Notes: generated by a model not told the origin, from the sequence alone. Shown: positions 1 to 6,660, counted from the first letter of the stretch. The stretch is 8,472 nt of DNA from Oscillospiraceae bacterium (GCA_031282225.1 JAITEC010000170.1:1-8472); one strand, 5' to 3'. A program made the numbers and translations.

Positions 1-207
1 GACGCGGACGTGGGCTATGAGGCGAAGATAGGCCGTATAAGCGAACAGGCAGTGTACTACCTCATGAGCCGCGGGCTGAGCGAGGAGGACGCCACGGCAA
101 TGATCGTAAACGGCTTCGCCGAGCCCATATCCAAGGCTCTGCCGCTCGAATACGCCGTGGAGATGAACAATTTGATCTCGCTGGAGATGTCGCGGTCGCG
201 GACATAA
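1..207 (+). CDS. sufB: SufB, Fe-S cluster scaffold protein, C-terminal end only (5' end outside window)
   Basis: The frame is open from base 1 to a TAA at 205-207 and gives the last 68 residues of SufB, the scaffold subunit on which the SufBCD complex assembles Fe-S clusters in the cytoplasm. The family's C-terminal block is clear: [20 protein letters not shown], then a PLEYAVEMN stretch and a short acidic tail. Just before it, the usual (E/G)HEA motif reads VGYEAKIG, so a Tyr replaces the conserved His while the following Glu is kept. That Glu aligns with the functionally important Glu434 of E. coli SufB (from family knowledge). The gene heads the visible part of a sufB-sufD-sufS-sufU operon. 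No promoter is visible because the operon start is off the left edge. SufD shares this fold, but SufD is the next gene and the MIVNGF signature is SufB's. Confidence 0.94.
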   Translation, partial: DADVGYEAKIGRISEQAVYYLMSRGLSEEDATAMIVNGFAEPISKALPLEYAVEMNNLISLEMSRSRT

Positions 208-231
208 ACCGTTTTGGGGGAATATAATATA

Positions 232-1329
232 ATGTTCACGCAGCACACGCAATTTGACCATCTCAACGCGCTCCCGATACGCACGTGGCGCCGGCTGGGG
301 ATAAACGATACGCAAGTATCCGCCCACGTGACCGGCGGCGAGTTTTCGGGCACTTGCGATATTTCGCTGTCGGCGGAGCTGTCTGCGTTCCCCAAAGGCG
401 CTTCGCTTATCGGCTTCGGCTCGCAAGGCGTCACGAGCGCCCTCGGCGCGGAGGCGGAGCGCTTCACGCTTGAGCACCGCAACGCCGGGCTGTGTATCCG
501 CGCGCCGCGGGGTACGGCCGTATCGGAGCCCTCCGCGGCGCGCTATGTCATAGGCGAGGCCATGTCGCTGTGCGACTGCAATATCGTCATTGCGGAGCCC
601 CACAGCAATTTGGACATTATAATAACGTACGCCTCGGATATCGCGTCGTCAGGGGCTTCGTTCCACAGCGGGATGACGCGCGTTATCGCCGGAGAGGGCG
701 CTGTAGTGCGCATAGCCACTGTCCAAACGCTGAACTCCGGCGCCGTGCACCTGAGCGATTTCGCCGCCGTATGCGAGGCGGGCGCGCGCGTAGAGTACAC
801 GCAAATCGAGCTGGGCGCGTCCGTCACGGTATCGGGCTGCCACATAGATCTGCAAGGGGACAGCTCGTCCGCCCATACCGACACGTTTTACTTTGGCGAC
901 GGCGAACGCAAACTCGATTTCAACAACATCATAAGGCACGCCGGCGAGCGCACGATAAGCGAGATGAATGCGGGCGGCGCGCTCTTTGGGAGCGCGGAGA
1001 AGATATACCGCGGGACATTGGACTTCATTCGCGGCTCAAAGAAAGCCGCGGGCGCCGAACGCGAGAACACACTGCTCTTCTCGCCGAAGGCGCGCAACCG
1101 CTCGGCGCCGCTCATCCTGTGCGGCGAGGAGGACGTGGACGGCAGGCACGCCGCTACAATAGGCAGGCTAGATGCCGCAAAGCTATTTTATATGCTCTCA
1201 CGAGGCCTGACAGAGACCGACGCGAAACGGCTGATGACCGTATCGCTGCTCGACGCCGCGCTCCGCCCCGTGCCCGATGTGGGCCTGCGCGAGTACGCGG
1301 GCAAATATCTCAGCGAAAGGATAATATAA
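232..1329 (+). CDS. sufD: SufD, Fe-S cluster assembly complex subunit
   Basis: This 365-residue protein is the SufB paralogue that pairs with SufB in the SufBC2D scaffold. The C-terminal SufB/SufD core is recognisable: a right-handed beta-helix-like central region, then RHAATIGRLDAAKLFYMLSR (about residues 305-324) and GLTETDAKRLM. The His of HAATIG, about residue 306, aligns with His360 of E. coli SufD, one of the residues proposed to act with SufB in cluster formation. The protein is shorter than the roughly 420-435 residues usual for SufD; the N-terminal helical part is reduced. An in-frame TTG at 214 has no ribosome binding site, so I chose ATG at 232, which follows a GGGGG run at 216-220 with an 11-base spacer. 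The gap after sufB is 24 bases and sufS follows after 4, so it is surely co-transcribed. SufD rather than a second SufB is favoured by position and divergence. Confidence 0.92.
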   Translation: MFTQHTQFDHLNALPIRTWRRLGINDTQVSAHVTGGEFSGTCDISLSAELSAFPKGASLIGFGSQGVTSALGAEAERFTLEHRNAGLCIRAPRGTAVSEPSAARYVIGEAMSLCDCNIVIAEPHSNLDIIITYASDIASSGASFHSGMTRVIAGEGAVVRIATVQTLNSGAVHLSDFAAVCEAGARVEYTQIELGASVTVSGCHIDLQGDSSSAHTDTFYFGDGERKLDFNNIIRHAGERTISEMNAGGALFGSAEKIYRGTLDFIRGSKKAAGAERENTLLFSPKARNRSAPLILCGEEDVDGRHAATIGRLDAAKLFYMLSRGLTETDAKRLMTVSLLDAALRPVPDVGLREYAGKYLSERII

Positions 1330-1333
1330 GAAA

Positions 1334-2575
1334 TTGACTAAGAACAACAGGAAAAATTTGTCGGATGATTTTCCGATTTTAGCGCAAAAGATCAACGGCC
1401 ACCAATTCGTTTATCTCGACAGCGCAGCCACAAGTATGCGCCCTGCCTATGTCCTCGACAGGATCGACGCGTTCTACAAATCGTCGGCGGCGAACCCGCA
1501 CAGGGGCGTATACGCGCTGGCGGAGCGCGCCACGGCGGCGTATGAGGGCGCTCGCGCGTCCGTCGCGCGCTTCGTGGGCGTCGATGCGGACGAGATAGTC
1601 TTTACACGCAACGCCAGCGAATCGCTCAATCTCGTCATGTACTGCTACGCGGCCCTGCGGCTCGGCCCCGGCGACAGCATCGTCATACCTATATCCGAGC
1701 ACCACTCGAACCTCGTCACGTGGCAGATCGCCGCAGCGAAAACGGGCGCCGAGCTGCGGTACCTCTATGTTGACGCTCAAACTGGATATATACCAGACGG
1801 CGAGATAGAAAAAAAGATCGACAAGACGACAAAGATAGTCGCGTTCGCCCATGTGTCAAACGTGCTCGGGGCGCTGTTTCCCGTAGAAAAGCTCGTGTCG
1901 CGCGCGCGGGACGCCGGTGCCATAACGGTGCTGGACGCCGCGCAGAGCGTACCGCATCTGCCCGTCGATCTGAAGGGGCTCGGCGTGGATTTCGCTGCGT
2001 TCTCCGCGCACAAGATGTACGGCCCCATGGGTATAGGAGTGCTTTACGGCAGGCGCGCGCTGCTCGAAGAGATGCCGCCGTTCCTGTACGGGGGCGACAT
2101 GATAGAGTATGTGCGCGAACAGGACACGGATTTTGCCGCCCCGCCGCACAAGTTCGAGGCCGGCACGCAGAATGCCGGCGGCGCCGTGGGCCTTGCGGCT
2201 GCTATAGAGTATATTGACTCCGTCGGCTGGGAGCGCATAGAAGCAAACGAGGCGGCGCTGATGCGCCGGCTCATAAAGGGCCTGGGGGATTTGCGACACA
2301 TGAGCATAATAGGCGACGCCGACCCGGACGCCCGCCGATACGGCGTCGCGTCGTTCAACATCGACGACGTGCACTCGCACGACGCGGCTACTATACTCGA
2401 CAGCTACGGCATAGCCATACGCGCCGGCGCGCACTGCGCGCACCCGCTGCTCGACTACCTCGGCGTCAAGGCGAGCTGCCGCGCGAGCCTGGGGCTATAC
2501 ACCACGGAGCGGGACGTGGACGCGCTTCTAGAGTGCATCCCGCTCGTCAGGAGGAAGCTCGGATATGGAGATTGA
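1334..2575 (+). CDS. sufS: SufS, group II cysteine desulfurase (PLP-dependent)
   Basis: This 413-residue enzyme converts L-cysteine to L-alanine and leaves a persulfide on its own cysteine as the sulfur source for Fe-S clusters. Visible landmarks, in order: VYLDSAATS near residues 27-34, NPHRGVY at 54-60, the PLP-stacking SEHHSN at 121-126, DAAQSVPH at 201-208, the Schiff-base lysine in SAHK (Lys227), KFEAGT at 273-278, and the catalytic RAGAHCAHPL with Cys368. An Ala stands where many SufS proteins have His or Trp in RxGxHCA. Length is normal for SufS. The start is TTG at 1334, with AAAGGA at 1316-1321 and a rather long 12-base spacer. An in-frame TTG at 1358 behind AGG at 1349-1351 would remove eight residues and still leave a normal SufS, so the exact start is uncertain. 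The end overlaps sufU by 11 bases. Ile is mostly AUA (17 of 26 codons). Confidence 0.97.
   Translation: MTKNNRKNLSDDFPILAQKINGHQFVYLDSAATSMRPAYVLDRIDAFYKSSAANPHRGVYALAERATAAYEGARASVARFVGVDADEIVFTRNASESLNLVMYCYAALRLGPGDSIVIPISEHHSNLVTWQIAAAKTGAELRYLYVDAQTGYIPDGEIEKKIDKTTKIVAFAHVSNVLGALFPVEKLVSRARDAGAITVLDAAQSVPHLPVDLKGLGVDFAAFSAHKMYGPMGIGVLYGRRALLEEMPPFLYGGDMIEYVREQDTDFAAPPHKFEAGTQNAGGAVGLAAAIEYIDSVGWERIEANEAALMRRLIKGLGDLRHMSIIGDADPDARRYGVASFNIDDVHSHDAATILDSYGIAIRAGAHCAHPLLDYLGVKASCRASLGLYTTERDVDALLECIPLVRRKLGYGD
2549..2554 (+). promoter_or_regulatory. Ribosome binding site of sufU inside the sufS coding end
   Basis: A perfect AGGAGG lies within the last codons of sufS, 10 bases before the ATG at 2565. 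It fixes the sufU start and makes the 11-base sufS/sufU overlap a likely point of translational coupling. Confidence 0.85.
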
Positions 2576-2999
2576 TTCTCTCTATTCGGAGATCATAACT
2601 GAGCACAGCCGCTCGAAGCGCAATAAACGCGAGCTTGAGCGCCGCACGGTCGTTCAAAATGGCGTAAACCCGAGCTGCGGCGACGAGTTGTCGCTGGAGT
2701 TGCTCGCGGAGGACGGGCGCATAACCGACGCGGCATTCACCGGCGTGGGCTGCGCCATATCGCAAGCCTCCTCTTCCATGATGGCGGATGTAATAAGGGG
2801 CAAGAGCCTGGATGAGGCCGCGCGCCTCTGCTCAGCCTTCCTGGGCATGATAAAAGGACAGGTGCCGGATGCGGCCACTATGGATGCCCTGGAGGATGCC
2901 GCCGCCCTCCAAGGCGTGTCAAAGATGCCTGCCCGCGTCAAATGCGCCGTATTGCCCTGGCACACGCTAGAGCGCGCTCTGCGCGCGATCGACGGGTAA
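2565..2999 (+). CDS. sufU: SufU, zinc-dependent sulfurtransferase for SufS
   Basis: This 144-residue protein accepts persulfide sulfur from SufS and passes it on to the SufBCD scaffold. The Bacillota-type SufU signature is complete: NPSCGDE with Cys38 and Asp40, GVGCAIS with Cys63, and a late RVKCAVLPW with Cys127. In characterised SufU these four positions bind zinc, one Cys being the sulfur acceptor. The GCAISQASSSMM stretch and the 18-19 residue insertion between domain halves (about residues 80-100, LDEAARLCSAFLGMIKG) separate SufU from IscU. The start ATG has an AGGAGG 10 bases upstream. It is the last gene of the operon: the next 390 bases contain no intact gene. No clear terminator hairpin was found directly after the TAA at 2997-2999. 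Its presence supports a Gram-positive host, because most proteobacterial SUF systems use SufE instead. Confidence 0.96.
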   Translation: MEIDSLYSEIITEHSRSKRNKRELERRTVVQNGVNPSCGDELSLELLAEDGRITDAAFTGVGCAISQASSSMMADVIRGKSLDEAARLCSAFLGMIKGQVPDAATMDALEDAAALQGVSKMPARVKCAVLPWHTLERALRAIDG

Positions 3000-3000
3000 C

Positions 3001-3276
3001 GCGGCTCACTTGCGAGCTTACAGTGAAAGTGGCATACAACCGAGGCAAGATCGGCGGAGGTGCGCCATGAATACCCGGCCGAGGACTATTACTACACCGT
3101 AATGCCCAGCAGTACGCCCGCAGACAACCCCGCGCGGAAACTTGTGTACTGGCTGCTCACCGACGACGGGCAGGCAGTGGCCGCCCGCGCGGGCTATATC
3201 CCTGTGCGTATATATCACTCAACCCGACGGCAGGAAGTTTCATGCCACTTTCTGGGACTGGGAGCCGGAGCGTTGA
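3001..3276 (+). pseudogene. Decayed C-terminal remnant of a PstS-like phosphate-binding protein
   Basis: No intact gene is present, but coding traces are visible in successive frames. In the frame of base 3066 one reads EYPAEDYYYTVMP, then NPARKLVYWLLTDDGQ and AVAARAGYIPV, ending near 3206. This strongly resembles the C-terminal lobe of PstS-type substrate-binding proteins, with the typical YYxV strand, helix, (D/E)GQ and GYVPL-like ending. Just upstream, SGIQP (frame of 3001, at 3028-3042) and KIGGGA (frame of 3047) match what should precede it, each in a different frame. Downstream, VYITQPDGRKFHATFWDWEP continues in the frame of 3208 to a TGA at 3274-3276. Several small indels are therefore implied and no start codon or ribosome binding site fits. 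The N-terminal two thirds is absent from the window. The PstS identity comes from motif recall, not a search; the flanking frame-shifted pieces are less certain than the core. Confidence 0.6.
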
Positions 3277-3279
3277 ATT

Positions 3280-3307
3280 TTAATCGGAGTTTAACCTTAG
3301 ATTAACG
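3280..3307 (+). promoter_or_regulatory. Pho-box-like direct repeats upstream of the glycosyltransferase
   Basis: Three six-base units, TTAATC at 3280, TTAACC at 3291 and TTAACG at 3302, start exactly 11 bases apart with five-base spacers GGAGT and TTAGA. Direct TTAACA-like repeats with an 11-base period are the hallmark of PhoP/PhoB binding sites in Bacillota. The site lies 83 bases before the ATG of the glycosyltransferase gene. A weak -10-like CATCAT at 3319-3324 sits about one helical turn after the last repeat, as in activator-dependent Pho promoters; TACAAT at 3339-3344 is an alternative -10. Regulation by phosphate is inferred from pattern only. Confidence 0.45.
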
Positions 3308-3313
3308 TTAAAC
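3289..3313. repeat. Inverted repeat GTTTAAC / GTTAAAC
   Basis: GTTTAAC at 3289-3295 and its exact reverse complement GTTAAAC at 3307-3313 are separated by 11 bases. The element overlaps the Pho-box-like direct repeats, so it may be a by-product of them or a dyad operator of its own. There is no T run after it, so it is not a terminator. Confidence 0.45.
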
Positions 3314-3338
3314 GGTTCCATCATTCGCGCTTTTAGTG

Positions 3339-3344
3339 TACAAT
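3339..3344 (+). promoter_or_regulatory. Possible -10 element (TACAAT) of the glycosyltransferase promoter
   Basis: TACAAT matches the TATAAT consensus at five of six positions and lies 45 bases before the ATG at 3390. No good -35 is found at 17 bases (TTCCAT at 3316-3321), which would suit an activator-dependent promoter. Start-site position is inferred. Confidence 0.35.
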
Positions 3345-3389
3345 TTATCTCGTTCCGGTATGTTGAAATTAAAGAAAGGATATGCTGAA

Positions 3390-4571
3390 ATGAGGATAGG
3401 TCTCTTTACGGACTCATATTGCCCGCAGGTAAACGGCGTCGCCACATCGGTGCTCATGCTGAAAGAAAACCTGGAACTGCTCGGGCACACGGTGTTCGTC
3501 TTCACCACGAGCGACCCTTCGGCGCGGGAGGGGGAGAGCGGCGTATACAGGATCCCGAGCGTCCGCGCCGTCGCCGGGCGCAGGCTCGCCTATCCCCCGC
3601 CTGGCGTCATGAAAACCGTCGCCTCGCTGCGGCTCGATATTGTCCACACGCACACAGAATTCACATTGGGGCTGCTCGGCAGAAAGGCCGCCCGTAAAAA
3701 CAACATCCCCCTCGTGCACACAATGCACACGATATATGAATACTATACGCACTATATCCCTGGTACGAGGCAACTGGATACCCTAAAAAAAGGCATGGTA
3801 AAAAAGCTCTGCGCCGCTTGGTGCAACAGCGCGGACAGGGTCATAGTGCCAACGCGCAAGGTAGAGCAATTGCTGTCGTCCTATGGCGTCGTGCGGGAGA
3901 CTTGCGTCGTCGCAACGGGAATAGACATCGGCAAGTTTCGCGGCGAGCCGGGCCTGGCGGACGCGGCCGAGGCGCTGCGGCGCGATTTGTGGATACGGGA
4001 AGATGACAAAGTGATAGTCAGCATAGGGCGCGTGTCGAAAGAGAAGAACATTGAAGAGCTGCTCCTGGCCATGAAAACATACTTGCCGCTGCGCCCCGAC
4101 GTCCGCTTCCTCATAGTCGGCGACGGCCCAGCCAAAAAACATCTCGAGGGCATGAGCCGCGACCTCGGGCTCTCGGAGCGCGTGACATTCTTAGGGGAAC
4201 AGCCCTGGGAGGGCATCGCCGCTTTCTATAGGCTGGGGCATGTATTTATCAGCGCTTCGCGCAGCGAGACACAGGGACTTACATATATTGAGGCGCTCGC
4301 CGCCGGGCTGCCCGTCGTCGCCAAAGCGGATCCCTGCCTCGACGGCACGTTGCTCAACGGCGTCAACGGCTATACGTTCACCGATTCCGGCGGGATGGAG
4401 CGGGCTTTGGACAACCTGCTCTATGACTGCGCGCGGTACAGGGAATTCTCAAACCAGGCGGCGCTGTCCGCCGGAAAGTTCTCGGCGGAACATTTTGCGC
4501 GCGCAGTGCAATCGGTCTATCTCGAAGCGCTGGCTGACGGCGCCGACCTGCCGGAAGAACTTACAGTATGA
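3390..4571 (+). CDS. GT4-family glycosyltransferase, likely 1,2-diacylglycerol 3-glucosyltransferase type
   Basis: This 393-residue GT-B enzyme probably transfers a sugar from a nucleotide sugar to diacylglycerol at the inner membrane face, making glycolipid. The N-terminal acceptor domain begins MRIGLFTDSYCPQVNGVATS, followed by the HTHTEFTLG stretch (86-94) and HTMHTIYEYYTHYIPG (110-125), a pattern of the bacterial DAG-glucosyltransferase branch. The C-terminal donor domain has SIGRVSKEKN (211-220), VGDGP (243-247) and the EX7E motif SETQGLTYIE with Glu293 and Glu301, then ALAAGLPVV. There is no signal peptide or membrane helix, as usual for these peripheral enzymes. ATG 3390 is preceded by AAAGGA at 3375-3380 with a nine-base spacer; the upstream in-frame GTG 3336 and ATG 3360 lack such a site. 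Pho-box-like repeats precede the gene. The oxidoreductase follows after 30 bases. Other GT4 acceptors, such as phosphatidylinositol or glycans, cannot be excluded. Confidence 0.92.
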   Translation: MRIGLFTDSYCPQVNGVATSVLMLKENLELLGHTVFVFTTSDPSAREGESGVYRIPSVRAVAGRRLAYPPPGVMKTVASLRLDIVHTHTEFTLGLLGRKAARKNNIPLVHTMHTIYEYYTHYIPGTRQLDTLKKGMVKKLCAAWCNSADRVIVPTRKVEQLLSSYGVVRETCVVATGIDIGKFRGEPGLADAAEALRRDLWIREDDKVIVSIGRVSKEKNIEELLLAMKTYLPLRPDVRFLIVGDGPAKKHLEGMSRDLGLSERVTFLGEQPWEGIAAFYRLGHVFISASRSETQGLTYIEALAAGLPVVAKADPCLDGTLLNGVNGYTFTDSGGMERALDNLLYDCARYREFSNQAALSAGKFSAEHFARAVQSVYLEALADGADLPEELTV

Positions 4572-4601
4572 CTGCAAACTAATTATGAGGGGGCTGCAAT
4601 T

Positions 4602-6553
4602 ATGTCCGGCATTCGCTATCCGCACTTATTTAAACCGATTCGCCTCGGCGGGACAGTGTTCAAGAACCGAATTTTCGCGTCTCCCACCGGGTTTCGAGAT
4701 TTCACTGCGGAGGATTTTATAACGCCGGACGGTTGCGCTTACTACGAGCGAAAAGCGCTCGGCGGGGCGGCGTCTGTCTGCGTTGGGGAGACATGCGTCT
4801 CAAACGCGTTCGGGAAACACGGCGAGCAGCACTTGGTGCTAGATAACCCAAAAGCTGCCAACAGCCTCGGGCGGCTGTGCAATATCGTACAGCGGCACGG
4901 CGCTGTGTGCTCGGCGGAACTCCAGCACGCCGGCTGGGCGGCAAACAGGCACCGGGATACTCCGGGGCCGGCTTATGCACCCATCGACGGAGAGCACGAC
5001 GGGAGGTTTGTCCCGGCCATGCCCGACAGCGCCATCGAGGACACCATTGAGCACTGGGGTCGCGCTGCGGGCTTTGCCAAACGGGTGGGTTTCGGCATGG
5101 TCACGCTGCACGCGGGACACGGCTGGCAACTGCACCAGTGGATGTCGCCGCTGACGAACACTCGCCGCGACAGGTGGGGGGTACGCTTGAAAACCGCATG
5201 CGCCTGCCCATTTCAATTTTGCAGTCCATACGGCGCCATGTCGGCCCAGACTATCCCATCGAGGTGCGCATCTCCGGCTCCGAGGCTTACGAAGGCGGGT
5301 ACGGCATAGAAGAGGGCATCGAGTTCGCCCGCGCGTTTGAGCCCTACATCGACTTGATCCACGTGTCAACCGGCAACTACGACGTGGACGAGGTGTTCAC
5401 GGTGACCCACCCGAGCATGTTCCTTGAAGAGGGCGTGAATGTGCGCTACGCCGCCGCCGTGAAACGCCGCGTCAATATCCCCGTAGCCACCGTCGGCTCG
5501 CTCGGAGACCCTGGACAGATGGAGGAAATCATAGCGTCCGGCAGGGCGGACGTCGTGGAGTCGGCGCGCTCGCTCATAGCGGATCCCGATCTGCCCAACA
5601 AAGCGCGCGAGGGCCGCCAGGACGATATCCGCCCGTGCCTGCGGTGCCTCAACTGTTTCTCGGTACTGCTCCCCACAGGCTTTTACACGTGCTCCGTAAA
5701 CCCGGAGCAGGGGTACGACATAGAGCTGCGCAGCGCTGCTGCAAAACCCAGAAAACAGCGCGTGCTCATTATAGGCGGAGGCCCGGCAGGGATGCAGGCG
5801 GCGCTCACATGCGCCAGGCGCGGGCACGAGGTCGTGCTCTGCGAAAAATCGCCGAGGCTTGGCGGTGCCCTGCGCTGCGAGGAAAACGTGCCGTTCAAGC
5901 GTCGCGTTGGCGCGTACCTGGATTATATGGAAAGACAGATAAGCCGCGCGCCCGTGGAGGTGCTACTTAATATGCCGGTGACGCCGGAGATCGCCGGCGC
6001 CATGAACGCAGATGTTATTATAGCGGCGCTAGGCGGCAAACCCGCCTCGCCGCCCATCCCCGGGCTCGGCAGCCCCGGCGTTGTGCTTGCGTCGGAGGCT
6101 TATGCCGACGCGTCGCTTGTCGGTGCCACGGCCGTAATTCTCGGCGGCGGCCTCGCGGGCACGGAGCTCGGAATATATCTCGCATCGCTCGGCAGGGACG
6201 TGGACATCTTGGAAATGACGGGCGGCATCAACGACGGAGGCAATTTTCTGCACGTCAAAGCGCTCAATGTGGAAATCAAAAAGTATGGCGTGCGCATGCA
6301 TTTCAACACGCGCGCCGACGCGATCTCTCCCCCCCGCGTCGAGGCGGAGGACACGCAAGCGCGCGCCAAGCGCGTGTTTGAGGCAGACACGGTCATAAAC
6401 GCCCTCGGCACGCAGCCGCTGCAGGAAGAGGCGCTGGCTTTTTATGACCGCGCTGCGCAATTTCATATCATTGGCGACTGCCGGAGCGCGCGGAACATGG
6501 AGCGCGCCGTCAGCAACGCTTTTCACGTCGCGCGCGATATAGGCGCCTATTGA
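4602..6553 (+). pseudogene. OYE-type NAD(P)H:flavin oxidoreductase / 2-enoate reductase family, frameshifted
   Basis: Read with one restored base this is a 650-residue enzyme of the 2,4-dienoyl-CoA reductase/2-enoate reductase/BaiCD-like family, which reduces activated C=C bonds using FMN, a 4Fe-4S cluster and FAD. The TIM barrel starts YPHLFKPIRLGGTVFKNRI and contains HAGHGWQLHQWMSPLTN (His170, His173). The Fe-S cysteines CLRCLNC plus a fourth 12 residues on are residues 346, 349, 352 and 364. An FAD-type IIGGGPAG lies at 390-397 and a second nucleotide site ILGGGLAG at 513-520, with IIGDC near the end. The break is at 5176-5181: six Gs instead of the seven needed for RWGGTLENRMR. As sequenced, the first frame runs on to a TAG at 5307-5309 (235 residues), while the remaining frame is open to 6553. 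ATG 4602 has GAGGGG nine bases upstream. Substrate is unknown. The break could be real, phase-variable or an assembly error. Confidence 0.9.
5176..5181 (+). other. G6 homopolymer at the frameshift point of the oxidoreductase gene
   Basis: The run TGGGGGGT carries six Gs. With seven, the codons read TGG GGG GGT and the protein continues DRWGGTLENRMR, the family's expected sequence. A -1 slip of the ribosome on GGG, or RNA polymerase slippage adding one G, would also restore the frame exactly. Confidence 0.85.
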
Positions 6554-6563
6554 AATTCAAAGC

Positions 6564-6593
6564 GTAACATCTTTTGGCGATTATGAATAGAAT
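6564..6593 (+). promoter_or_regulatory. Candidate promoter of the collagen-like gene
   Basis: GTAACA at 6564-6569 matches TTGACA at four positions and TAGAAT at 6588-6593 matches TATAAT at five, with an 18-base spacer. The transcript would start near 6600, immediately before the leader hairpin. A sporulation sigma factor is possible for a surface-collagen gene, but I see no convincing sigma-E, -G or -K elements. Confidence 0.4.
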
Positions 6594-6600
6594 GGCTTGA

Positions 6601-6639
6601 GGTTCGGGCGTCTTATGCATTTACTGCATCATCCGAACC
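6601..6639 (+). repeat. Two-tier inverted repeat (leader hairpin) before the collagen-like gene
   Basis: GGTTCGG at 6601-6607 pairs exactly with CCGAACC at 6633-6639, and inside it ATGCA at 6615-6619 pairs with TGCAT at 6625-6629 around a five-base loop. An asymmetric internal loop (seven against three bases) separates the two stems. No T run follows, so it is not an intrinsic terminator for the upstream gene. In the predicted mRNA it would lie at the very 5' end, 15 bases before the ribosome binding site. It could stabilise the message or bind a regulator. Confidence 0.55.
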
Positions 6640-6653
6640 CGTTAATAATCGTC

Positions 6654-6660
6654 AAAGGAG
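6654..6660 (+). promoter_or_regulatory. Ribosome binding site setting the TTG start of the collagen-like gene
   Basis: AAAGGAG followed by AT lies eight bases before TTG 6669. The frame is open further up to TTG 6597, and includes ATG 6615, but neither has a ribosome binding site and both fall in or before the leader hairpin. This site therefore decides the start. Confidence 0.85.

Noticed and set aside
223..228. TATAAT between sufB and sufD as an internal -10 box
   Set aside because: No -35 element lies at a suitable distance and the sequence is part of the sufD ribosome-binding spacer.
214..231. Upstream TTG start for sufD (six extra residues)
   Set aside because: No ribosome binding site precedes it, while ATG 232 has a GGGGG run upstream.
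492..1337. 281-codon open frame overlapping sufD in another + frame
   Set aside because: It is Arg/Gly-rich, typical of a shifted frame in G+C-rich DNA, and the overlapping frame is a clear SufD.
3382..3393. Four-codon mini-frame ATGCTGAAATGA overlapping the glycosyltransferase start
   Set aside because: Its start is one base after the AAAGGA site, too close for initiation; it looks accidental.
5175..5183. Programmed -1 frameshift signal in the flavoenzyme gene
   Set aside because: The site is not a canonical X XXY YYZ heptamer (the last codon is GTA) and I saw no clear stimulatory stem right after it. A plain indel is the simpler explanation, though slippage is noted as a possibility.
6601..6640. 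Intrinsic terminator for the oxidoreductase gene
   Set aside because: The inverted repeat is not followed by a T run (GTTAATAATC follows) and it sits after a likely promoter for the next gene.
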